From Emergomyces orientalis (lineage: Eukaryota > Ascomycota > Eurotiomycetes > Onygenales > Ajellomycetaceae): a stretch of 64,000 nt of DNA. The notes beneath the pieces were generated by a model. That model did not search any database, was not told where the DNA came from, and saw nothing but the letters and a program-made list of their open reading frames with translations. The stretch is taken from NCBI GenBank assembly GCA_002110485.1, contig MOWL01000009.1, forward strand, positions 1 through 64,000, in the 5' to 3' direction. Below are positions 19,820-31,976 of the stretch, piece after piece; the first letter of the stretch is position 1, and the number at the start of each line of letters is the position of its first letter. The position numbers and the translations under genes are program-made.

Positions 19820-21769
19820 GATGATTGTAAGCTACCGCTCACCTCAACCTCTGGGTCCGCCACCTCAACGTTATCCGCCATTTCAACGTTACTGCCCCCC
19901 CCCCACACCCGCGATATTTAATCAATTTATCAACCAATGGAGTTAGATTTGATATATACAAGTTGATTATGTTCTAAACAAGCTATTTGCGCTTTCTTCT
20001 AGTAAATTCGGTAGCATTGACATTAATACCCTTGTCTCTGCAATATCATTTAAGTTCCTTCATAATCTTCTTCCATTTCGGTCGCAGTTTCTCCAATGCC
20101 TCCTCAGTATTGATTTGTTGATTGATAACTGTCATTTTACGAATATTAGATGCAGATATGACCCCTCCCTTATGAACTACTCTTCATGAAACTCACTGGC
20201 GGCGTTCGCGAGCAGCAGTAGCAGCAGAGGTTTTTGAGAGCTCCTCTTGCAACAGAGACACTGTATTGGCCATTGCAATACTACTCTTATAAAGCTTTTG
20301 TAAACCTTCAAAAATATAGTCATCATCATAGTTATCTTTATCTTCATCCTCCAACGCCTCCAGTTTGCGTTTATATCGGTTAAATTGACGGACAGTTGAA
20401 GGAGTATACCAAGTATCGGAATTGATGGAATCAGCAGCTTCGGAGTCCACAGGAGTTGTCTCAAATTCACGTAATTTAGTAAGAACAACAGACAGATTGA
20501 ATGGAACTAGGCCTGTTGTCTCCCATCCTCGTTTAATTGTATGAACTTTGAATGTTGCTTTTCATATAGAGGTGATGGCGTGAATAAATTCAATCTTTGT
20601 AAACTTCTCACAACCACGTCTTGTTGCTTCTTCAACTGCCAGCGAATGATGATGTTTATAGGCCTGAAAAACACCTACATCCAGAGGTTGTAATAGATGA
20701 CTTGTATGCAGAATAAGATAGAAGAGAATGATGTTGTTCTTGTTACAAAAATTCATGAATTCATATGTGCAATGAGAGTCAAATCCATTCAATAGAAGCA
20801 GACGATGAGATCCTTTGATGCGCCCTTTGATAGAGTGATGGAAATGTTGAATCCATTGAAAAGAGATTTGATCATTGTTATACCCAGTTTCAGATGTAGC
20901 CACCATAGCATTCTTCTCTATTTCATCGGTCCAACACTCCTGTAGCTGCTTCGCTGTGAGAATGTATAAGAGTGGAATGATGAAGCCATCTGTTGAAACT
21001 TCTTTGATGATAGTAAGGCTTTCTCTGTTATTTGAGCTTTCAATATATGTCTGTCTTCAGGGATCTCATGTTATAATCCATTGATCGCGTCCAATTCCTA
21101 TTCTGAAGCCTGTTTCATCAAAGTTGTAGATATCACCAAGTTGAATTCCAAATTTATCCACTGTCTCCTTAAAACGATTAAACCAATCAAGTATAAAAGA
21201 TGATTCATGAGCCTGTTTTCTTGCCATATCAATAGTCTTCTGTCTTCGTATATTATATTCAGGATGCCGTTTGATGAATCTTTTAACCCAGTGCTCTCCA
21301 AGTCCAGGTGAGGGTTCAATGGAATCTTCATGACTTTCCGCGAGGATAAACCGAGCAGCACCAAAGATCATCGATCGATTGGGAGATAGGCCTATTTTGT
21401 CTAGGCATTCTATATACTGGCAAAGTGATTTTTCCTGGCCAAAAGATAGTAATCGATTAGCAGGAGGTCTTTCAGTTCAGGGAGCACGGCCATTGTATTG
21501 ATTTAGCAGCCATGAGTAGGGGAGGTTGTAATCTCTTGCCAATGCTCTAATATTAGGTTTTCAATATCGGTTATTGAAGCTAGAGCTTCAGAGATCTTAT
21601 TCTCTATTAAAATATATATAGAAGTCATCATGTTGGCTGGTTATTGATTTTTGAAGTTGGAATAACATATAATTAAAAATAATCGCGTTGAGATGGCGGA
21701 CCCTCGTATGCGAGGGTTCGACCCGGGGCCCGACCAGAGGTTGAGATGAGCGGTAGCTTACAAATCATC
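19820..21769 (-). mobile_element. pogo/Fot1-type DNA transposon with TIRs and TA duplication
   Basis: A 1950-bp element flanked by TA (19818-19819 and 21770-21771). Its termini are imperfect inverted repeats of about 40 bp (GATGATTGTAAGCTACCGCT at the left, its complement with one extra base at the right), followed inside by a second shared box around CTCAACCTCTGG and TCCGCCA.CTCAACG. One large minus-strand transposase frame fills most of it. Confidence 0.88.
19983..21587 (-). pseudogene. pogo-type transposase with at least eight in-frame TGA
   Basis: Cut-and-paste transposase of the Tc1/mariner-related pogo group. It has a Psq-like HTH (KPNIRALARDYNLPYSWLLN), a CENP-B/Tc5 HTH (WVKRFIKRHPEYNIRRQK), then a DDE domain (YNFDETGFRIGIG, GFDSHCTYEFMNFC, HTSHLLQPLDVGVFQAYKHH). 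The second catalytic position reads LLNGFDSH where the family has LDGxxSH, so the Asp appears replaced by Asn. From about 21587 to TAG 19983-19985 the frame contains TGA (for example at 21561, 21477, 21066, 21057, 20562, 20193) but no TAA or TAG. Several of these TGA could stand for Trp or replace CGA Arg; I cannot tell which. Confidence 0.78.
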
Positions 21770-21771
21770 TA

Positions 21772-23157
21772 AGAGCCAGTTATTCATGATCAGTTTTGTT
21801 GGTACCAATGTTCAACTGTAACTCACTAATTCACAACCAGTCTACAATCATTCTATTACTGTTTTAAAAACATCTCTTGAGGCTACTATGTATCTCAAAT
21901 CCTGCGTCCATTCATATTCTATATTTATGGGCATTTATTTGGGAAGTCTACTGACATTCTCGAGTTGCCGTTCCTTCAGACGCATACCCATCTCTACAAC
22001 TAGTTTGATCATATCTTGTGTTGGAGTTCCTGCCTGCGGGCCGCCAAGCTCCGCCACCACGTGACCATAACAACGTCCCACTCAGTAGTTCTCTAATGAT
22101 AACCAACTACTTCATGATCTTGAACTTCTACATCTTGTAGGTTTTAAATCAATCTCTATGGATGAGGACATTCTGAATGTCGTTGCAGAGACCTCAATGC
22201 TACTCATATTCTATCTTGACTAATCCATATCAAGGTGCTTATGTGAGCTAGCAAGGTTACTGCTGAGTATCACGGTGGTTGAAAACAGTGTAAGAAATCT
22301 GAAACTCATACATGTATCTGTATATATATTGGGCGTCCTGCCTTCTGCTAGAATATATACATAGGGGTATGCCCATTGCCCTGGTTTGGAAATCCTTCGG
22401 CCCATTGAGGGATGATCTGAAGAGCTACGTGTTTCTCGCGGGTCTAAACGTAGACATGGAAGGAGGTAAGCATTCAAAGAATAGTTTCTGACTTGTGGAC
22501 GGCCAGAGGTTCAGATCACAATTCGTGGCCCACACATGCAAGCGCTGCAGCAAAACCTGATCGCTCGAAATGACGTTCGACAGAAGTGGTGTCCGCTGGG
22601 ATTACACTCAGAGAGACAAGACGGCTGTCTCTGAGTGCCAGGAGGAGCTCAAAATTGGTTTATTACTGCTATGCATTTTGATCGCTCCTCTAAGAAAGGA
22701 GCTTCACACTAAGGAACTTTCGTTTATCTGCAACCGATACATACCCCTTAAGAGATTCCGCTGGTTTGCCTGTACCGCAACAGTGTGACCGTCCCGAATG
22801 TATCAAAAATGGCTAAATTGCTATGAGAGACTGCAAACCAGCTACGGCTTTATTTGATTACATGACGATACTAGTGGGAGCAGCTTTGCTTTGGGATGCT
22901 TTGACTTTTGCCAGGCGTAGGGCACTGGCACATCCAAAAAAGGGAATTAAGTGCAAGATTTCATCGAGAAAACTTCAAATGCATACAGAGGATGACATTG
23001 GAAATGCCACTTATATAATAACGGAATAACCGCATACCTCCTAGGAGAGAGGGGGAAATCTCCAAGCCACAAATCCCCTGGCGCGCGGGAATAACAATAT
23101 GAAAATTCCCGGGAAGGGAAGGAGGTGCATCTGTTCGATTTTGATCAATAATATGCT
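21772..23157. other. Intergenic, no recognised gene
   Basis: About 1.4 kb of mixed composition between the pogo element and the protease gene. Open frames are short, lack family motifs and lie on both strands. I see no tRNA or known repeat. Confidence 0.5.
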
Positions 23158-24525
23158 TTATTTCATTCCAGCCTGCGGGGCCAGTCCTAGTCGAGGTTTA
23201 TCGGAATCAAAAACAACATATTGGCTGGCTAGAAAAATGGCCCCAAAAATCGCGTCAACCCCATCAGAAGGTTTCGTTTCTGTAATAGCGCCGACACACA
23301 TTGAGCTACCTTCAGAAGTTGCCCCAAGATTAATATATGCAGCAGGCACAATAGCTTTATATGCATTGACAAGCAGGGCAAAATCGGAACCGCCATTGCA
23401 CGGATATGTCCAAAAACCCAGGTTGTCGTCGAACTTGGATCCAGGAACTTTTGAGTAGTATCCTTGAACAATATCTCGAGGCAGAGAAATCAACGATGTT
23501 CCTGTGTCTAAATTCTGTGTTAGGTTTGTAAATACTAAGTGAGAAATATATAAGGAAATCGAAAGGTTACATCTGTCTGCTTGAACAAGGGCTTAAAAAC
23601 ATCAACGTACCAATGATCCCCTTAATAGTAGCCTGGGCTTGAACATCACCTGATCCATAGCCATCGAAGGTGACACTCCAGAACCCGCCAGAGCTGTCCA
23701 CATCCATATAGGTAATCTCGCCTTCATATTTCTTCTTATCGATATACCCAAAGTCATATGTCCCTGATGCCTCGTATTTTAGCGCTGCAGCAAATATTGG
23801 CTGATCTAGGCGCCTCTTAATATTGTCAAAAAGGATTGGCTCTCCTTTCGGTTCAACTAATTTTTATACCTGTAAATAAATGTTTCAGAACAACGCGAGG
23901 CAAAGGACACTTACTGGAATTAATAGAACTGAAGCCGAGGCCAAGGATCCCATCTGCAGGCCCCTCTGTGAGCCTCGTACTCACAGACTGCGCGGCTCCA
24001 ATAGCCTGAGAAGGAACTTTCAATGTTCCAAGGGTAGCTCTATCCGTGTACACATTGCCCTCGGCTTCATCGCCATCTCCATAAGTAAGTTTCCACTTAT
24101 AGCCCCCGAGTTCCTTGGTATCTGCGCCGGGAGAATAAAGCGTATGGCTTCCTGCTTGCTTTTCTGACAGCTGGTCCGAGAAAACCCAACTAAATGATTC
24201 AAGCAATTATGGTCAGTTACATTCTTCCTTTCTTCACCTCGACAGACAGTTAAGATGCATCAGTAACTCACAAATCAGATGAACCAGTATCGAAATACAC
24301 CTGAAATGTTCGAGTCCCAATAGTTACAGGGCTGAGATATATGTTGCCATCACTTAAATTTGATGTAACAGTCGTGTTCTCCCCTCTTGCCTTCAAAGGT
24401 TTGTTTCTCGGGGAATAGTATGTTTCAACTGAGAACCTGCCGGCTGTGGACTCCTCTGTAGGAGCAGCTGTAATGATAGCAGTGAATATAGCAATAACGG
24501 CTGTAGCAAAAAGGTGGACCATCAT
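23158..24525 (-). CDS. Secreted pepsin-like aspartic protease, four exons
   Basis: Exons on the minus strand: 24272-24525, 23915-24189, 23611-23856, 23158-23507; introns begin GTGAGT, GTAAGT, GTACGT and end TAG. The spliced frame gives 374 residues. A hydrophobic signal peptide (about residues 1-21) and a short propeptide precede the mature enzyme. The catalytic Asp of DTGSSDFWVFS is near residue 79 and of DTGTSLISLP near 259; the flap-region Tyr is in YGDGDEAEG and GILGLGFSSIN is present. This is the A1 endopeptidase family, probably secreted and active at acid pH. Splicing restores all family motifs, so it looks functional. All Trp are TGG and the stop is TAA. Confidence 0.93.
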
Positions 24526-24939
24526 GCTTTAAAATTAAAGAAGAGCTCTTCCGAGCTGGCACATTCAAAACAAATAGAGCCGCAATCGAGGATAGAAATG
24601 AGTTTTACGAAGATACTTTTGGTTCGCCTTGTTTTCCTTGATGAAGAGAAGAATTTATTTTATCTTGTTAACATTTTGCAGGTTTGAATTTTCTAAAGCA
24701 CCAAACATCCATAATGAGACGCACTTGTGTCATGTCCCCACTCACCCCAATTTTGGGAATCTAGGCGCACAGCAATAGGACTAAACACAGCGTGTGTGTA
24801 GATCATTAAAACATTTCTTAACATTTGATTCGTGATGTGGAGCCTTCAAAATCCAGGGCTATCGAAACTTAATTTCTCTTGAAAATTGAATCCGCCCAAA
24901 TCCTAACCACTGACCATTTGTCTATATCGATCAAGTGAT
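24526..24939. other. Probable promoter region of the protease gene
   Basis: Upstream of the protease start (minus strand). No clear TATA box or repeat is visible; AT-rich tracts lie near 24650. Nothing else is recognised. Confidence 0.35.
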
Positions 24940-25070
24940 AAGTATGGAAACCTGAAAAATAATGAATATATGCAGCTCACAGATCAGGATTGCGCTCCTC
25001 TGATTTTTGCTGCACTGGCTTTTTTGACCAACCAATAGAGGTTCAAGTTCACTTTGTCTATGCTCTCTGA
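24940..25070 (-). mobile_element. Fragment of a Tc1/mariner-like transposase
   Basis: Minus-strand reading gives IGWSKKPVQQKSEERNPDL, TGA, AAYI, matching GWFKNTIQQRARECNADLRDSYF in the mariner copy at about 61290 and the relic at about 52250-52310. The TGA here replaces an Arg codon (CGA to TGA), ordinary decay. Only about 130 bp is recognisable. Confidence 0.65.
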
Positions 25071-25357
25071 CACGGCCGAAACGTACCTTTGAGGCTGGCC
25101 TTGCCATTACCGACGGCCTTAGTTTGTCGCTCATGTAAATGGCCTAACAACTATGGCTCGTCTGGGATAACCGTTCTGTGGACATGGTAGTCGTGGTTCT
25201 GAAGGTCCGTCTTCCTCTCGAGGACCACGTCACTGTTGGACGTCTGAGTGGTTGTATTGGCAGCTATCTACTGGGGGCTATATGCGGTGTGGGCGGGGCG
25301 CTAGTCCGTATTAGGAAGCCCACCGCCCCGTAAAAGTCATAGAGTGCATCAAGCCTA
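25071..25357. other. Spacer before LINE-5, no recognised gene
   Basis: No open frame with family motifs. It ends in the left copy of the LINE-5 target duplication (25358-25370). Confidence 0.45.
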
Positions 25358-25368
25358 TCATATAGAAC

Positions 25369-25400
<32 letters not shown>

Positions 25401-25784
25401 TAACGCCTGGAGACACATAAGCGGCTGACTAAGCAGACCGCCTCGGCCACAGAACCTCCCTAGGGGTATCAGGCGCGCCAGCGCAGTAGCTAGTCTACTG
25501 CCTGACGGGTTCTAGTTGGCCGAAGCCCTACTGTATTGTATATTACACATTATCCTCCTTCCTGGAGGTTCTGATTGGGGTGCAGCTGGAGTGGAGCACC
25601 AGTACATATGAGGTTGAAGGGACCTCAAAGCAGAGTTGTTAAGGCCCAAGCGAGTGTAGTCGCCTGGGTGTGGAGAGAAGTAATAGGGAAAGAGATATAG
25701 CAAGTGTAGAAGCAGAAAGAAGAAAAGTGAGTGAAGAGAGATGACAGATGACATAGAGAAGAGATAGAGAGAGTGACTATCAGT

Positions 25785-28700
25785 TTAGAACTGGTATTGA
25801 ATTTTGATGAAGAAGGAAGTTTTTGAGCATCAGCTAGCAAAGGATTTTGCTTCTGTCTTAGTGCTAAGTATCCAGTTAAGTGTCTCTTTTGGGCTTGTGC
25901 AGAGTGATGAAGATGATGTGTCAAACTGACTGAGTCTTCTTTCTTTTCAGCAGAAGAAGAAGTGTTCTGGTGTTTTCTTGCATTCACAGGCACATGTAAG
26001 AAGGGTGTCTTGATGATTCCATCTTTCATGATAGACAGTGAAGTCTCCGTGGCCTGTTCTCGCCGCGAGTAGGGAGCCGAGATGCTGGCGGGGGAGGGAG
26101 AGCTCTGGCGGGGGACATATATCTATGGGTGGTTTGGGCCCGAGATATGGGTTTTTTGGGAGAGAGAACCAGTACTTCTCAACAGCAGTTTGAAAGAGCT
26201 CTCGCGTGGCTAGCTTTGCCTGGGCAATAGTCATTTCTTGAGGTGTGTAGTTCATGAGTGTAGCCTGTTTTGCTAATCTATCTGCTGTTTCGTTGCCTTC
26301 GATATCTGCATGGCTGGGGCACCATCTGATGATAATCTGACGGGGCCTACTTGTGTTAGAGGCGGAACTCGTCCAGGAGTCCCAGAGGTCCTGGAATTTC
26401 TTAAATGTGGCAGCTGATGTATCTGTAGAAAGAAGAGAGTGTAATCTGAGAGCCATCTCTTTGTTGTCAAGAGCTATGATAATATTTCTGGCAAAAGTGG
26501 CAAAAGAGTGTTGTATTGCAGCTTGGAGATCAGTCACTGCAGCTAGAATCTCTGCATTGTATACTTCCACAGTGGAGCCTAGTGGAAGTTTACCAAATGT
26601 AGAGAGAGAGGTCTGCCTGCAGTATAGACAGTAGTCTCTGCTGGCCTGTTCAGTGAGGTTCTTTGACCCGTCTGAGTAGACTACCATGTCTAGTGGGAAG
26701 ACATTCTTGTTTAGTCAGTTCTTGAAGAAAGAGGGATCTTTCTCTCATCTGACTGCATCAATTTCCTGAGCCCTATGTGTTCGGTCTTCCTCTGAGAGAA
26801 GCTCCCAGGGCGGTGAGAAGGTTATTGTAGAGCATGTTAATATCTTGATGTTTCTCCGGATCCATTTAAAACGAGAGGTGGACCACCTTCTGCAGAGAGA
26901 GTGTGATGGGTCCACAGCAGCTACTCTAACAGTGAGCCTGTTGTGTATTTGTTCAAGCCATGCTGAAGCAGGGCCCCAGCCGGTTTCCCGAAGGAGGACT
27001 GGGATCAGAGTTGTTTTGTAGACTGAAAGAACTGCTCTTGAAGCTAGATTAAAAACAGTCTGAATCTTGTTGACTGACTCTTTGAATGTGTGTTCAGAGA
27101 GCCATGTTTCTGTTCCATAAAATAAAGAGCTGAAAACACAGTCTTGAACTGTCTGTCTAAATAGAAGAGTTGAGATTTCAAAGAAGACTTCATTAAGAGA
27201 TTTAACATATTGAGTGATTATTCTGACTTTAATGCAGATCTGATAAATGTGTTCTCTAAATTGTAGTTTTCTGTCAAAGAATATCCCAAGTCACCTGATA
27301 GTGTCATTTGGAGTAATAGTGCAATCTTCTGCTTGCAGTGAAGATTCAGTATAGTTTCTTTTTCTATATAGATATTATAGTTCTGTTTTATTCAAGTCAA
27401 AGTGAATATCATTATTGTTACTCCAGTTCAGTGTGCTTCTTAGAGCATTTTGAAGTTTATTTTCTACTGCTTTCAGATCTCTTCCACTTTTTAGAATTGC
27501 TATATCATCAGCATATTCAAAGCAGCCCTTGGAGAGCCGGAGGAGAGGCTCAAGATAGAGTAAAAAGAGAATAGAAGAGATTGAAGAGCTCTGTGATAGT
27601 TCACAGAGAATAGAAAAGATGTCTGACTGAATATTGTCTAATTGAATACTAGCAGTTCTTTGAAGAAGAAAGGATTTGATCCAATTAACAACACAGATAG
27701 ACCAGCCCTGCCCTCTAAGTCAGGTTACTAGACAGTTTCGCAGAATCCTGTTGAAGGTGTCTTTAACATCTAGTGTTATAATTTCAGGAAGTCTTTTCTG
27801 ATTCCAGAGTTCTTGTACATCACAGGCTAGTGCTGTGGTAAGATCTGTTGCTGAGTGATGCTGTACTGCACTACATTGATCTTTTCCTAGAATCTGGTAG
27901 TGTATAGCAAGATACAAGAGTCATCTGGCAAGAAGGCATTCAAGTTCTTTTTCAAGACAAGAGAGGAGTGCAATTGAGTAATAGAATTTTGAAAGAGTAC
28001 AATTCTGTTTTTCTGCTTTCAGTATAATAACTACCTCTGCCTTTTTAAAGGCTTGCAGGTGTATTTCTTTGTTGATACAGTTTTGGAAGAGTTGTGTGAT
28101 GCGCTCTCCTAGAGCTGGCCAGGCAGTTTTCAAAAATCTGGCCGGGACCCCGTCAGCGCCTGGAGAGGTGCTAGGGGTCTGGCAGATAGCACAAAATGCT
28201 TCATTTTTAGTGATAGGTGCTCATTGAATATCTCATTCTGGGACAACTGGTGTATCAGGGGGGATGTCCTCCACATTCAATTGTCTGGCTAGAAGGGTAT
28301 CACGGAGCAGGGCTGCTTTGCCTGCGGGGGATTGCTCTAGAGTCCTGTCTGTGTGTTTTAGTGGGGGGGATTGATCTTGAGGTTGGTATTTGTGTCATTT
28401 GATAATTTAATATATCTCTGAAAGAGATGATGCTTCTTCAATTTATTTTCAATTTCAGGCTTTCTTGATCTTTCTAATTTCTTTACAGAAGAGTTGTTGT
28501 TCTTCAATGCAGAGATCAAGTCTGCAAGTCTGATAGAAGTTGTGTCTTGCTGCTCTAACTGTGTCTGTCCACCAGGGGGCCCGGTGACCTTGAGCACCTT
28601 GTGTGAAGGGGCAAGAGCCTAATAGTGCCTGTTGAAGAGACTTAATAAGATCTAGAGTCTCTTTCTTGATGTTCAGAGATATTAGAGAGATAAGTAGAGA

Positions 28701-29460
28701 GAGAAGCTGTAGAAAGTATTCTACATTGTATGTTACAAGGCTGAGTTTCTTGTTGACTATAGGTCTGTTTTGAAGATTAGTTATAGAGATGAGTAGAGTC
28801 TCATGATCTGAGATGAAGTGCAGCTCTGAAGCAACACAGCAGATTGCATCTGCTAGACTGAAGAATAGATCAAGAGTTTCTTCTCTCTGATAAGTGAGAC
28901 TGTCTGCTGGGTTTAGAAGTTGTAGATCTTGTGAGAGAGTTAGATTGAGTAGATTTTCTTCATTCTGTGATCTGTGATCAGTTGTAGAGTTTCAATCTGC
29001 ATATCTGATATTGAAGTTCCCTACAACAAGCCATGAGGTGATAGCAGGGTTGAAATCTGTGAAGAGATGGAGAAAGTTCTGAAGACCTTGACCTGAGTCT
29101 GTAGAGCTGGTAGAAGTGTTATAGATATTGTAGATATTAGCTCTTTTATGTCTGGAGATTTTAATAGAGACACAGAGTAGATCTCTGAATATGTCTGCTA
29201 GGGTTTGGATGGGTGCTAGGGCTCTGCCACGGTGTATATATAGAAGAACTTGAGAGCGTTTGAGCCAGTTTGAGAAGAGAGAGATGAAGCAAATATATGA
29301 AAAATGACTTTTTGAGAGATAAGTAGAGAGATCATTGACAATTCATGATTTCTGAATTACTATAATATTGCACTCTTTCTCATCTGTGAGTGAGAGAGCA
29401 ATATCATGAGCATTCAATTATTTATCTACATTAACTTGAAAAATGATCAGTGTAGAGTTT
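25785..29460 (-). pseudogene. LINE-5 ORF2: endonuclease, RT, RNase H, with TGA and TAA interruptions
   Basis: Single frame ending at TAA 25785-25787. The endonuclease has QKS-TGA-I (family QEPWI), GNFNIRYAD-TGA-N (family GDFN..W) and SDHET. The RT has LDVKDTFNRIL (family D..GAFD), CFEYADDIAILKSG with YADD intact, and IR-TGA-LGIFFDRKL (family RWLG). The RNase H has YSDGSKN, VEVYNAEILAA and RWCPSHADIEGNETADRLAKQ. The C-terminal finger is CACECKKTPEHFF. I count about 14 in-frame TGA, four TAA (in DK-LNAH, K-IEE, SEIY-II, KTEL-YLY) and no TAG. Several TGA match conserved Trp; others may be CGA Arg. The mutated RT suggests an inactive copy. Confidence 0.85.
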
Positions 29461-29476
29461 CAGTATGATCTGATAC

Positions 29477-31048
29477 TTATAGATAGAAGCTCTGGCTTAA
29501 TGTATTGCTTGAACTTCTTTGAGTAGAAGAGTCTGCCTGATTAGCTTGTGAGCTTAGAACAGTATTTGAGACTGATGAAAAGAAACAGCTTCAGATGAAA
29601 GAGTCAGTTTCACAGGTCTTCTCTTGCATGGGAAGTTGATGTAATAGAGAGAAGATATTCTTGCCTGTCTCATGAATATTGTGTAGTTGTCTAAGGGGAA
29701 TACATTCTAGTTGTTCTGAGACTACTTTTGGTCTGGCAGAGCACTCTATATTAGAGAAAGAGTGAGGACCGCAGCAGTTGCAGCATTGAGATGAGAATTG
29801 GCATTTGCCTAGATGAGCAAGTTTGCTGCAGGTCTGACAGTGTAAGGGACATGCGCAGTTCCTCTCCATGTGGAAGCCATGGCATCTATTGCAGGATGGA
29901 ATCTTAGGGGACTTCTTAATTCTATTAACCATTACTGGACGGCTAAAGAGGTGTAGTTTGTTTGAAAAGAGATGAGCTTCAGAGATCTGAACTCTGACTC
30001 AGGCAAAGTCTTTCTCAGTATTAGGGTTCAGAGATTTTCTTGTCCAGTTACATTGCATGATTGGTGCCTGGTGTGCAGCTCCGCATATTTCAGAGAGAAG
30101 CATGTTGTCTGTGACTGAAATTGAAGAGACATTCTCTTCATTGAAGCAATGAGTAGACTTTTTGATTGAGCTGACTACAAAAGTGACCCAGAACTCTTGT
30201 CATTCAACATGACAGTCTTCTATGAAGATCTTGAGTTGGCTGACTCTTTCAATCACGGCTGCGGCGTTGGCTGGGGAGGAGGTGGCCAGGGTAATGCCTG
30301 AGAGGCAGTGCCAGACATCAGTGATTCAGGTAGAGTCTGGTAGTAGAGCGCGGACTCTTTTCTGTATGGCTTGAGAGTCTGAGTCTCAGACTGAGTGATT
30401 CACTGCTAGTCTGATCATCACGCGTTTGTCAGCGGATCCTTGAAGAATGAGTCTAGAGGCTCATAGAACCTGTTTCTTGTCTGATTGTCCAACTGCGGGA
30501 ACAGTTTGAGGGAGCTTTTCTAGAGATTGTCTCTTTGGCGCGGCGGAAGAGGCATATGTCTTAGAATAGAGGTCTTTTTGAGGGTAGGTATGTCCTTGGA
30601 TGGCTTTAGCGATACCGTTGCCGAGGGCCTGTCTTAGTGCAGAGCCTTGTATGAGATGAGCTGTCTCAAAAAGAAGAAGTGTTGATTCAATTAGTGCAGA
30701 GATCTGATTACAGTATTCAAGGACCTGAGCAAGCGCAATCAAGGATGCGTTTTCTGCATGATCAAGAAGTGTGCTTAGCTTGTAGGCTGTCAGATCTGTA
30801 GGATTCTTAGCTATCAGGGTAGCAGTAGGTCCCTCCCAGGAGGGGAGGCTTGGGGCGGTGTCAGGCCTATCCTGCTGTTGTACGGTGGCAGATGGTTCTT
30901 TCTGAGGCGCGTCTCTGGGCGCGACGGTTGGGGCCGGGGGGGGCTCTTGGGAGGAGCCTGTGGAAGCTACAGAGGTAGAAAGAGGCCTCTTCTTCGCCGA
31001 GCGAAGAGAGGACGGCGTGATCGCGATATACCTGTCGGGATGGCTCAT
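29477..31048 (-). pseudogene. LINE-5 ORF1: zinc-knuckle protein with six in-frame TGA
   Basis: ATG at 31048, frame open to TAA 29477-29479 (524 codons) except for TGA at 30461, 30386, 30326, 30200, 29999 and 29591. Not one TAA or TAG interrupts it. Pro/Ala/Ser-rich N-terminus, helical middle, and Cys/His-rich region (CNRCHGFHMERNC, CPLHCQTCSKLAHLGKC, CCNCCGPHSFSNIEC) of the RNA-binding ORF1 type. Four Trp positions are TGG. Read with TGA as Trp it is a normal-looking 523-residue protein. Confidence 0.82.
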
Positions 31049-31110
31049 CGCAAGAGGTATGTCATATAGAACTACCTAGCTAGCTAAGATATATATGTGT
31101 GTGTGGGGCA

Positions 31111-31976
31111 TGTGACCCGGGTAGCTCTAGTATCACCTAACATATAGATAGCTAGCTTCCGCCTACCAATACAAGAGATTAACCATCCCACACAATCAAC
31201 CAACCTTCCACCTCCATCAGGTTATGGGCCCTTTGCCGCGTGCCGCGCCATCAACTACATGTTTTAAAACCTAGGGGTTGGTTCCGTGAGTCTCCTATGA
31301 TAGTGGACAATCACTGACAAGCTTGATATAAACAGTATATCACGTCAGTTTTCAAGGAACAAGATGGCTAGCAAATGACTAGAATTCACATTCAAAAATC
31401 AACAAAAGCTCTTCATGAAAGACACAATATTAACATCATCATCAATCTTCTTCATACACATTTGAACCAGTTCTACTCAATCACATCCATCATCTATCAA
31501 ATGCCCGAGACCTACTCTACATGAATGAGAATTCAGTGAATCCTTTGAATTTTCAACTAAAACTACCCGCCAGAAGCCATGCCAGAGTCAAAAGTCAGAG
31601 TCAGTAGAGTCAGTGTCAGTGTCAGAAGCCAGAACTTGTGAGATGAAGAAGAAACAAGAGTTTTTCATATTTTTAGACTACAAATGCAGAATATTGTGAA
31701 GGAATTTCAGGAAGGAAAGAAGCAAGAATAGAAGTGATGAAGATGATTTGAAGCTAGAAGCTAGAGATCAATTTGCACATGAAATAAGAAGCTTTTTGAT
31801 GAAACAATCAGGCATGATTTGTATATAATATCCAGGCCAGCTAGGAGGTTTTCCCGGTGCTCGTGGCCAGGGGGGGTGTTGGCAGGATGCCCCTAGTAGA
31901 CCACGTGAACCGCACTCCTCTATGAGAGAGCTGCGCCCGCTAGATAGTACAATCAACCAACCTTCCACCTCCATCA
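31111..31976 (+). mobile_element. TRIM-like LTR retrotransposon relic
   Basis: Two LTR-like ends share 28 bp ending CCTTCCACCTCCATCA (31192-31219 and 31949-31976). The first is followed at 31220 by GGTTATGGGCCC, resembling the primer site of the copia element at 40577. The second starts TGTTGG directly after a G7 purine tract (31870-31876) and is 100 bp long, like the 101-bp copia LTR. The interior (about 650 bp) has no protein-coding frame. Upstream parts of the two LTRs are poorly alike and no 5-bp target duplication is seen, so this may be an old or recombined non-autonomous copia derivative. Confidence 0.45.

Larger units (their letters stand above)
25371..31061 (-). mobile_element. LINE-5: full-length Tad-like LINE with RNase H
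   Basis: A 5691-bp minus-strand LINE bracketed by a 13-bp target duplication TCATATAGAACTA (25358-25370 and 31062-31074). A (TAA)n tail lies at 25371-25400. ORF1 starts only 13 nt from the 5' end. There are no large indels and both ORFs stay in one frame, but many point changes are present (RT motif PQGSPVSP has become SQSSSISS), fitting transition mutations at CC/GG. Confidence 0.95.

Noticed and set aside
28358..28597. Separate minus-strand gene with a Lys-rich product.
   Set aside because: It lies in another frame than LINE-5 ORF2, which covers this region with family motifs; it is a shadow.
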